From Terrilactibacillus laevilacticus (GTDB taxonomy: Bacteria > Bacillota > Bacilli > Bacillales > Sporolactobacillaceae), in assembly GCF_006517395.1 (NCBI RefSeq), contig NZ_VDCY01000005.1, positions 62,001-126,000 on the forward strand: 64,000 nt of DNA, written 5' to 3'. The position numbers and the translations under genes are program-made. The notes under the pieces were generated by a model. The model saw only the letters and a program-made list of their open reading frames with translations, did not search any database and was not told where the DNA came from. Position 1 is the first letter of the stretch; the number at the start of each line of letters is the position of its first letter. Positions 56,994-64,000 of this stretch are shown piece after piece.

Positions 56994-57056
56994 AACTTTC
57001 CCCTTTGATTTGTCTTCTTACATCATAATCTTAGCACAATCGCGGTTTTTCTTTTA

Positions 57057-57331
57057 GAGGTTGCTTTAAAAAGTCACCAAATGATAAGCTGCGAATCTCG
57101 GCGCCCTCTTGTTTTTCCGGTCCTCATGTAGCGGATACAAGAGGATCGCTGGCTAAAATCGCTCACACTGGCACCTGAAGCTACCACATCATGTGGATGC
57201 CGGTCCTATGGAACACAGCGCCACTCTTACCCTTCCGACGCCAAGGACGAGCAAGTAACTGGCGTTTCTTGCAGGATGCCAGCGTACTTAGCCAGTAACC
57301 CTTTTCATTTGTCACCTTTTTGAACACGTAC
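57057..57331 (-). repeat. Family A repeat, long class (275 bp)
   Basis: On plus GAGGTTGCTTTAAAAAGTCA to CACCTTTTTGAACACGTAC; flanks TTTTA and TTTTG differ at one base. Fills the divergent ypbB-fer gap together with the fer promoter. Confidence 0.92.
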
Positions 57332-57374
57332 TTTTGTAACAAAAGATCAACTTTTGTTTTATCCTGTCACTTTG

Positions 57375-57682
<308 letters not shown>

Positions 57683-57720
57683 CGGAGAACTCATATAGCT
57701 TTACCTAATCTAACCGATTA

Positions 57721-57758
57721 AAACACCATCCTAAATTAAAAGGATGGTGTTTTATTTA
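57721..57758 (+). terminator. Terminator of fer
   Basis: ACACCATCCT (57723-57732) pairs with AGGATGGTGT (57741-57750), then TTTATTTAT. Confidence 0.93.
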
Positions 57759-57839
57759 TCCCGCCTAAACGGCAAGAAAAGATCCTACTGATGGATTCTG
57801 AGTATTCAATAAACCCCACTAATGGACGTTTCATTTTAT
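57758..57839 (+). repeat. Family B repeat, copy B4 (heavily deleted)
   Basis: ATCCCGCCTAAACGGCAAG, then GATTCTGAGTATTCAA, then CCCCACTAATGGACGTTTCA. About 82 bp; most hairpin arms are lost. Confidence 0.75.
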
Positions 57840-57877
57840 GGTTCATTTATATTAAATTTTTTACACTCACGATTCAA

Positions 57878-59674
57878 TTATATCTTTTCAGATGCATTTT
57901 TGGGCAAGAAGAAAGTGAACGTTGTTCCTTCGCCTTTTTTACTATTTACAGTGATTGCTCCGCCATGAGCTTTAACAATATTTTTGGCTATAGATAAACC
58001 TAATCCTGTACCAGACTTTCCTCTTGTTCTTGCTTTATCTGCTTTGTAAAAACGCTCAAATACAAAAGGAAGGTCCTCTTCACCAATACCAACGCCTGTA
58101 TCAACAACATTGGTATAAACACCTTTTTTCCCAGCTTCTATTTCGACTGTAACTGTATTTCCCTTTTTAGTGTGCCTAATGGCATTATCAATGAGATTGG
58201 TTAAAACCTGTTCGATTCGATCAGGATCGCATTCAAATTCATCATCTTTCTGACTTGGACCCCGGAAAACCAACGTTATTCCGGATTCTTTTGCCACATT
58301 TTGAAATTTATTCACAACTCGACTAAAAAAAGAATTCAAATTAACAGATGTTTTATTCAATTGGAAATGGCCTGCTTCTAACTTAGCTAGATCTAATAAT
58401 TCATTGACCAATCGACCCATACGTAATGATTCATCGTGAATGATTTGCGTCAGTTCTCGCATTTCTTCAGGAGTTTGAACGACGTTATCAATGATCGCTT
58501 CACTATATCCTTGCAGCATAGAAATTGGCGTTTTTAATTCATGACTTACGTTGGCTATAAATCCTTTTCTAAGTTGATCTAATCGTCTTTCTTCCGTCAT
58601 ATCCCTTAGAACTGCTACGGCTCCACGTACTTTATCTTGGTCGTAGAGAGGAGACATCACGATAACCCATGAACGACCTTGAAAGTTGATTTCACCAATT
58701 TCTTTATTTTCATTCATCACAACGTGTTGAAATAGAGAAGTGACCTTATGGGGGAGACTCCTGATATCCTCCGCCTGTCCTTTATTTTCAAACCGCCATG
58801 AATGTAAAAGTATTCTAGCAGGGGGGTTGGAGATAACCAGTTGACCTTGTTTGTCAAATGTCATGACACCATCGGCCATACTATTAATGATTCCGGATAA
58901 TTGCTCTTTCTCTTGGTTTAATGCAGTTAAATTAACTTTCAGCCTTTGGGCCATTTGATTAAATGTCTTAGCAAGTTCACCTATGTCATCATGAGTTAAA
59001 ACAGGGACTTTTAAATCAAAGTTACCCTTTGCCACCTGAATAGCGGCTTTTCTCATTGCACTTAACGGAGAGGCAATACGAGTCGACAAGAAAAAAGCAA
59101 AAAACGTCGTCAATATAATGGCAATTCCTGCGCTTATATATATCAATTTTTTGGACTGATTAATCGTTTTTTGTATCGTATTTAATGATTGAAAGACATA
59201 TACAGCACCTTTTTCACCTGAACTGTATTTGATTGGAACACCAACAACCATCATCTGTCTATGTACTTTCTTTCCATTTAAATTCACAGCAAAATTACCT
59301 TGTTTGACCACATTTTCCTGCCGAGATAAAGCTAACTTTAAGTCCAGATCCTTTTCAATTATAGATGGATTTATTTTCGGTACATGTTGATTATCTCCTG
59401 CCTGCCAGTATCCTTTATGGTCAATAATAACCGTTCTCGCAGAATAGGTGTCTGTGATCTCAGCTGCTGTTAGCAAAGTGTTCTTTGTATGACCTGTTTC
59501 AGTCACACGTTCTGAGATTTTTGTCGCTATCTTTGTCATTTGCTTTTCAACTTCATTAAGATGAAAATTCTCAAAGAACTGCAACAGAAGAATCGTTAAA
59601 AACAATAACACGAAAGAGACAAGAATGAGTATGGTTAACCAAAGTTTGCCAACAACACTTTTCCAAATCTTCAT
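57878..59674 (-). CDS. resE: Sensor histidine kinase ResE
   Basis: Kinase of the ResDE oxygen/redox and NO response. It has 598 residues: transmembrane helices at about 12-34 and 177-197, an extracytoplasmic domain between, HAMP (198-250), a PAS domain (255-360), phosphoacceptor His378 in VSHELKTPISML, and an ATPase domain with VLTNLIDNAIRHT, DTGVGI and GLGLSIAKNIV. It overlaps resD by 4 nt. Confidence 0.95.
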   Translation of the reverse strand: MKIWKSVVGKLWLTILILVSFVLLFLTILLLQFFENFHLNEVEKQMTKIATKISERVTETGHTKNTLLTAAEITDTYSARTVIIDHKGYWQAGDNQHVPKINPSIIEKDLDLKLALSRQENVVKQGNFAVNLNGKKVHRQMMVVGVPIKYSSGEKGAVYVFQSLNTIQKTINQSKKLIYISAGIAIILTTFFAFFLSTRIASPLSAMRKAAIQVAKGNFDLKVPVLTHDDIGELAKTFNQMAQRLKVNLTALNQEKEQLSGIINSMADGVMTFDKQGQLVISNPPARILLHSWRFENKGQAEDIRSLPHKVTSLFQHVVMNENKEIGEINFQGRSWVIVMSPLYDQDKVRGAVAVLRDMTEERRLDQLRKGFIANVSHELKTPISMLQGYSEAIIDNVVQTPEEMRELTQIIHDESLRMGRLVNELLDLAKLEAGHFQLNKTSVNLNSFFSRVVNKFQNVAKESGITLVFRGPSQKDDEFECDPDRIEQVLTNLIDNAIRHTKKGNTVTVEIEAGKKGVYTNVVDTGVGIGEEDLPFVFERFYKADKARTRGKSGTGLGLSIAKNIVKAHGGAITVNSKKGEGTTFTFFLPKNASEKI

Positions 59675-60396
59675 TCTTCTAACTGAGCAGCCTCAATTTT
59701 ATAACCAACACCCCATACTGTTACAATCATGGAAGCTGCTTCTTCAGAAACCCGATTTAATTTTTCACGTAACCGTTTAACATGTGTGTCGACCGTTCTT
59801 AAATCTCCAAAAAATTCATAATTCCAAACATCTTTAAGGAGTTGTTCGCGAGTATAGACCTTATCAGGCGTTTGGGCAAGATAATAGAGAAGTTCATACT
59901 CTTTTGGTGTTAAACCAACTTCTTTTTCGTTGACCATCACTCGATGTGCATCATGGTCAATCGTTAAGTTAGGGAAAACAATAATATTCTTTGCAGCAGG
60001 TTCTGTTTCTAGGAATTTTGTCTTAGATGATCTGCGGAGTAATGCTTTGACTCTCAATACAACCTCTCTAGGACTAAATGGTTTAGTAATGTAATCATCC
60101 GTACCAACCTCAAACCCTTGAACTCGATTGGATTCCTCACCTTTAGCTGTTAACATAATAATTGGAGTGGCTTTTGTTTCGCGAAGTTTTTCACAAACCT
60201 CGATACCATCCATTCCAGGAAGCATCAAATCAAGGAGAATGACATCATAATCCTTCTCAGTTGCAAGATTGAGTGCCTCTTCACCGTCTGCAGCTTCATC
60301 GATTTCAAATCCTTCACGTTCTAAATACATTTTTAATAATTTTCGAATTCTATCTTCATCATCTACAACTAAAATAGCTATTTTATTTTGTTCCAT
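59671..60396 (-). CDS. resD: Response regulator ResD
   Basis: DNA-binding partner of ResE. It has 241 residues: receiver domain with Asp11-Asp12-Asp13-type VVDDED, phosphoacceptor Asp56 in LLDLMLPG, Lys105 in YITKPF; and an OmpR-type winged helix ending RTVDTHVKRLREKL and VWGVGYKI. AGGAGG precedes the ATG. In B. subtilis resABC lie between rluB and resD; they are absent here. Confidence 0.95.
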   Translation of the reverse strand: MEQNKIAILVVDDEDRIRKLLKMYLEREGFEIDEAADGEEALNLATEKDYDVILLDLMLPGMDGIEVCEKLRETKATPIIMLTAKGEESNRVQGFEVGTDDYITKPFSPREVVLRVKALLRRSSKTKFLETEPAAKNIIVFPNLTIDHDAHRVMVNEKEVGLTPKEYELLYYLAQTPDKVYTREQLLKDVWNYEFFGDLRTVDTHVKRLREKLNRVSEEAASMIVTVWGVGYKIEAAQLEE

Positions 60397-60506
60397 GAGA
60401 AGCCTCCTTGCTAATTACCATTAACATCTCTATTTTAATGATGATTTTGATAAATGTACATAAATTACATCAAAGAATCTTAATTTGTTTTTAGTTTGTT
60501 ATTTGC

Positions 60507-61232
60507 TTAGCTTTTTTTATTAACTAATTGGTAGAGTGTTTTTACTTCATGCGGCTTTAATTCACGACTATCTCCAGAAGCCAAACCGCGAAGATCCAGA
60601 AAACCATACCGTTCTCTTTTAAGTTTTAAAACATTAAACCCGAGGGCTTCGAACATTCGGCGTACTTGTCTGTTACGACCTTCATGAATCGTTATTTGAA
60701 TAATGGCCCGCTTCTTTGCTTTATCTTTTGATAACATCTCAACATCAGCTTTTGCTGTCATACCATCCTTAAGTCTGATGCCTTTAGCTAACTTATTTAA
60801 TTGATTTTGACTTGGAATACCATCTATTTTAGCCACATACGTTTTATCTATTTCAAATTTGGGATGCATCAGTAGATTCGCAAGAGTTCCGTCATTCGTT
60901 AGTAATAGAGCTCCAGACGTATCATAATCAAGTCGACCGACAGGATAGATCCGTTCAGTCACGTGAGGAAGGTAATCTGTTACCACTTTTCTTCCTTTTT
61001 CGTCCTTCACACTTGTAATAACTCCTGTTGGTTTATAAAGCAAAAAGTAAACAGAAATTTCACGATCAATTTGAATACCATCAACTTCTACTTTATCATT
61101 CGAAGAGACCTTGATCCCTTGACTGGTGACAACTTCTCCATTTACTTTTACTCTACCACTTGAAATCAAATTCTCTGCTTTACGGCGTGATGTAATCCCT
61201 GATTGGGCAATCACTTTTTGTAGTCGTTCCAT
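60507..61232 (-). CDS. rluB: 23S rRNA pseudouridine synthase B
   Basis: Modifies the peptidyl transferase region of 23S rRNA. It has 241 residues: an N-terminal S4 domain (about 1-60), catalytic GRLDYDTSGALLLTNDG with the active Asp, and RNRQVRRMFEALGF. It follows spmB by about 210 bp and precedes resD, consistent with B. subtilis apart from the lost resABC. Confidence 0.95.
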   Translation of the reverse strand: MERLQKVIAQSGITSRRKAENLISSGRVKVNGEVVTSQGIKVSSNDKVEVDGIQIDREISVYFLLYKPTGVITSVKDEKGRKVVTDYLPHVTERIYPVGRLDYDTSGALLLTNDGTLANLLMHPKFEIDKTYVAKIDGIPSQNQLNKLAKGIRLKDGMTAKADVEMLSKDKAKKRAIIQITIHEGRNRQVRRMFEALGFNVLKLKRERYGFLDLRGLASGDSRELKPHEVKTLYQLVNKKS

Positions 61233-61407
61233 TCTTTCACCTCTTTGAACATCATAACGCTCTCATGAAGTTTTAACAAGTTTCATATTAACTATTCCAA
61301 AGTATTAATAGAATCCCAGGCGCTCGGTTACTTATAGCTCATTTTACTTTTCATATCGTGACCAAAACTTCATACTCAAACAGGAAAGTTCAAGGATAGA
61401 GAGTAGA

Positions 61408-61442
61408 CAAAAAAGAGTACAGTTCACATCTCTGTACTCTTC
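61408..61442 (-). terminator. Terminator of the dacB-spmA-spmB operon
   Basis: AAGAGTACAG (61413-61422) pairs with CTGTACTCTT (61432-61441) directly after the spmB stop, followed on minus by TTTTTTG. Confidence 0.93.
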
Positions 61443-61443
61443 G

Positions 61444-61977
61444 TTATCTTCCAAATATAAGTGAAACAAATATGATTGAGGAAATGACACCGACACAATC
61501 TGCCAGTAAACCTACCTTTAAGGCATCACCCGTCTTATGAATTCCTACCGCTCCGAAATAAACGGTTAACACATAGAATGTGGTATCTGTACTACTTTGC
61601 AATGTCGAGGCGAGTCTTCCAATAAAAGAATCAGGTGTATACTGCTTTAAAAGATCAGACATAATGCCAAGAGCACCCGTACCTGAAATTGGCCTAATTA
61701 TCGCAAGCGGGACAATTTCGGACGGGACACCGAAGATAGATAAAAAAGGTTTAATCGTATTTAATACCATATCCATTGCCCCAGATGCTCGAAACACACC
61801 GATAGCAACGAGCATACCTACTAAATATGGAATAATTGATATGGCCATAGAGAATCCTTCTTTACCACCGTCTACAAATGTTTCGTAAGTGGGGATTCTT
61901 TTATATGTACCATACACGAGTATCGTGCCTATTAAAATTGGGATGATCCATATAGAAAGGGCTGTGATGATAGCCAT
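61444..61977 (-). CDS. spmB: Spore maturation protein B
   Basis: Membrane protein needed for spore core dehydration together with SpmA. It has 177 residues with five or so hydrophobic segments and a nucleoside-recognition (Gate) domain: RPISGTGALGIMSDLL and STDTTFYVLTVYFGAVGI. Its stop-side hairpin ends the operon. It starts within 1 nt of spmA's stop. Confidence 0.94.
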   Translation of the reverse strand: MAIITALSIWIIPILIGTILVYGTYKRIPTYETFVDGGKEGFSMAISIIPYLVGMLVAIGVFRASGAMDMVLNTIKPFLSIFGVPSEIVPLAIIRPISGTGALGIMSDLLKQYTPDSFIGRLASTLQSSTDTTFYVLTVYFGAVGIHKTGDALKVGLLADCVGVISSIIFVSLIFGR

Positions 61978-62570
61978 TATTCCCTCCCCTTTCTTTTTCT
62001 TCGATGATAAAAAAAGCGATCAATTAAAATGGCGGCAGTTGTCGTACATATCGTCACAAGGATTGTTACCCCTACTATTTCAGTCGGAGCCGCTGAGTGA
62101 TATTTCATACGAAAGGCAATCACAGTAGTCGGAACCAACGTAAGGCCAGATGTATTTAGTGCCAAAAAGGTAATCATTGATCTAGAAGCCACATTTTTAT
62201 TACCATTTAATTTTTTCAACTGTTCCATTGCTTTGATACCTAGTGGTGTTGCTGCGTTACCTAGACCAAACATATTGGCTATAGTATTTGAAACAATATA
62301 ACCCATTGCAGGATGTTTCGTTGGGACCTCTGGGAATAACTTTGATAATATGGGCCGAAAAAGAGACGAAAATTTTGTTAGTAAACCGCTTTTTTCTGCA
62401 ATCTTCATCATACCAAGCCAAAAAACTAGGATACTAATTAACCCTAAGCAGAGTGTAACCCCTTCTTCCGCAGAATTAAATACCGCTTGATTAACCTTAT
62501 CCATCGTTCCATTGCAAGCCGCATAGACAATCCCTACGACCAACATTGTAACCCAAATGATATTAACCAT
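61977..62570 (-). CDS. spmA: Spore maturation protein A
   Basis: Partner of SpmB, same nucleoside-recognition fold. It has 197 residues, polytopic, with NTIANMFGLGNAATPLGIKAME and MITFLALNTSGLTLVPTT. It overlaps dacB by 8 nt. Confidence 0.94.
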   Translation of the reverse strand: MVNIIWVTMLVVGIVYAACNGTMDKVNQAVFNSAEEGVTLCLGLISILVFWLGMMKIAEKSGLLTKFSSLFRPILSKLFPEVPTKHPAMGYIVSNTIANMFGLGNAATPLGIKAMEQLKKLNGNKNVASRSMITFLALNTSGLTLVPTTVIAFRMKYHSAAPTEIVGVTILVTICTTTAAILIDRFFYHRRKRKGRE

Positions 62571-63705
62571 TCTTAGACAATCCCATCGTTAGTGATATAA
62601 CATGCGTAAATAAGGACCAAAAACCTTTCTTTTCTTTTTTAGGTTTCTCGTAAAACAAAGGCAATGATCCAACATGTTTGTTTTTACTATAAAAAACGAC
62701 TTTACCAATTGGCGACGGTACGGTTTTCCAGTCATTTTCTTTTTTGGGTGGTTGTATTAAAAATACTTTTGATTTTAGATTCTCTTTTTCTTCTTTTGTG
62801 AGTAATAAGGAAAGTGACCGTTTAGCATACAAGTGATTTTTATAAAATCCTTGATTTAAAAAAGTGAGTTTACCTTTTTTAACGACATGAACTCTTTTAA
62901 ATGTTTTAAATCCATAATCAAATAAATTTTGATGATCTTTCCAATCGTCACCATCATTTAAAGTTACGACGATAAGATCTTTGTGGTCTTTTGTTGCAGT
63001 GGATATGAGCGTTCTCCGTGCAAGTGACGTGAACCCTGTCTTTCCACCAGTCGAATAGGCATATTGGAATAAAAGTTTATTCTTGTTTTTCCACACACGG
63101 TCCCACTTTTCTCCGTCCTGCGGTGAACGATGATACTTTGTCCCAAACATCTTTCTAAAGGTGGAATTTTGCATCGCATATTTCGTCAATAAAGCCATAT
63201 CGTAAGCTGATGAATAATGTGAAGGGTTATCGAGACCATGTGGGTTGGCAAAGGATGTATCCTTCATTCCGAGTTCTCTTGCTTTTTCATTCATTAAATA
63301 AACAAACCCTGGAACACTCTTAGCTACGTGTTCTGCAATGGCAACAGCTGCGTCATTACCGGAACGAAGCAAGAGACCGTAAACGAGCTCCTTTAATTTT
63401 ATTTTTTCCCCTTTTTTCAGATACAATGAAGACCCCTCGGTGCCATATGCATGTGAACTAACTGTGACAGTTTCATTTAGTTTGCCTGACTCGATGGCAA
63501 GTAACGCTGTCATGACTTTTGTAATACTGGCAATTCTCATTTTTTTATGCCGATTTTTCTCGTATAAAACTCGTCCCGAATTTTGATCCATTAATATGGC
63601 TGCTTGTGCAGACACGTCCGGCCTGCCAGCGGCTCGTGCTTGGACGTTCGGGAGAAGCGTTATTAGAACGAGTATACATAGTATTAATTTAGTCAGTTTT
63701 TTCAT
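62563..63705 (-). CDS. dacB: Sporulation-specific D-alanyl-D-alanine carboxypeptidase (PBP5*)
   Basis: Trims stem peptides in spore cortex. It has 380 residues: a signal peptide at 1-26 (ending ARAA), active-site Ser60 in SITK at 60-63, SGN at 115-117, GGKTG around 222-226, and a C-terminal domain ending in an amphipathic membrane-binding helix. ATG 63705 is preferred over the GTG two codons earlier. First gene of dacB-spmA-spmB. Confidence 0.95.
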   Translation of the reverse strand: MKKLTKLILCILVLITLLPNVQARAAGRPDVSAQAAILMDQNSGRVLYEKNRHKKMRIASITKVMTALLAIESGKLNETVTVSSHAYGTEGSSLYLKKGEKIKLKELVYGLLLRSGNDAAVAIAEHVAKSVPGFVYLMNEKARELGMKDTSFANPHGLDNPSHYSSAYDMALLTKYAMQNSTFRKMFGTKYHRSPQDGEKWDRVWKNKNKLLFQYAYSTGGKTGFTSLARRTLISTATKDHKDLIVVTLNDGDDWKDHQNLFDYGFKTFKRVHVVKKGKLTFLNQGFYKNHLYAKRSLSLLLTKEEKENLKSKVFLIQPPKKENDWKTVPSPIGKVVFYSKNKHVGSLPLFYEKPKKEKKGFWSLFTHVISLTMGLSKNG

Positions 63706-63742
63706 AATCACTCATCATCCTATCTCGTCCCGGTTTAATACA

Positions 63743-63770
63743 AGCATATGCTTGACCACACAAAATATGA
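63743..63770 (-). promoter_or_regulatory. Possible sigma-E promoter of dacB-spmAB
   Basis: TCATATT (63764-63770) matches the sigma-E -35 exactly; CATATGCT (63743-63750) is a partial -10; spacer 13 bp, the same as at spoIVA. The B. subtilis operon is sigma-E dependent. Confidence 0.6.
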
Positions 63771-63789
63771 TGATTAAAAGCTAAGTTTT

Positions 63790-64000
63790 ATCCCGCCTTA
63801 ACGGCTTAACGGCTAGTCAAGACCCTCACCTCAAGATTCTGGGTATTCAAAGAAGATAGATGAGGTTCAACTGCCCGTAAAGGTCCGATTGGTTCAGGCT
63901 TTCCATCAGTTGGGGATGAAGCAGGCTAAAAACCAGGCGTCCTGTCGCAACGCCTGCACTAGCATATCCTGTGAGTCGAAAATCCCTAACTGATCACTTT
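63790..64000 (+). repeat. Family B repeat, copy B5 (runs off the window)
   Basis: ATCCCGCCTTAACGGCTTAA, then a CCTCA/TGAGG stem, then ATCAGTTGGGGAT (from 63905) pairing with ATCCCTAACTGAT near the window end, enclosing the inner AGGCGT/ACGCCT hairpin. Longest copy seen. Confidence 0.85.

Overview
The window comes from a low-GC, endospore-forming member of the Bacillales. It carries spoIVA, spoVIF, sleB-ypeB, spmAB-dacB and cotJABC, flagellar or c-di-GMP related genes (cheR, flgZ), and a gene order that tracks the Bacillus subtilis ypb-yph-mtr-trp region almost gene for gene. Nearly all genes lie on the minus strand. Species-level placement is inference: missing cytochrome bc and cytochrome c maturation genes would suit a Sporolactobacillaceae-type or otherwise fermentative lineage. 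No tRNA, rRNA, CRISPR array, prophage or transposase gene was seen.

Layout (plus-strand coordinates). 1-9.5 kb: a YdjM-like membrane protein, a glycogen operon glgB-glgC-glgD-glgA without glgP beside it, a GH15-like protein and a secreted alpha/beta hydrolase. 9.6-14 kb: an FAD oxidoreductase, a fructosamine kinase-like protein, a nucleoside hydrolase and the YugP protease. 14.2-18.1 kb: ypjB, ypjA, ypiB, ypiA. 18.3-27.1 kb: aromatic amino acid genes aroA, tyrA, trpA-B-F-C-D and aroC, with a recognisable TRAP-controlled trp leader before trpD but no trpE. 27.1-32.5 kb: cheR, ndk, hepT, menG, hepS, mtrB, folE. 33-41 kb: hbs, spoIVA, spoVIF, gpsA, plsY, der, rpsA. 41-50.9 kb: plsC, cmk, flgZ, ypeB, sleB, prsW, ypdA, mecB, ypbG and a CBS/ACT protein. 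51.4-52.8 kb: cotJABC on the plus strand. 53-64 kb: ypbF, ypbD, recS, ypbB, fer, resE, resD, rluB, spmB, spmA, dacB.

How the genes work together. folE-mtrB make the tryptophan sensor TRAP, and the leader at about 25.56-25.65 kb is a near-perfect 11-triplet TRAP target with its own promoter. It now heads trpDCFBA. hepS-menG-hepT make menaquinone, while resDE is retained without resABC. qcrABC is also missing from its usual place, so the window suggests menaquinone-based respiration without a cytochrome c branch.

The strongest non-coding signal is two families of dispersed repeats in intergenic DNA. Family A is a MITE-like element with imperfect terminal inverted repeats and 5-bp AT-rich target duplications. 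It has 9 clear copies in two main size classes plus one decayed copy, and one copy supplies the last eight codons and stop of ypjB. Family B is a multi-hairpin element of about 80-215 bp with 5 copies, often next to family A. A small third repeat (C) occurs two or three times. All calls come from reading the sequence; no database search was run.
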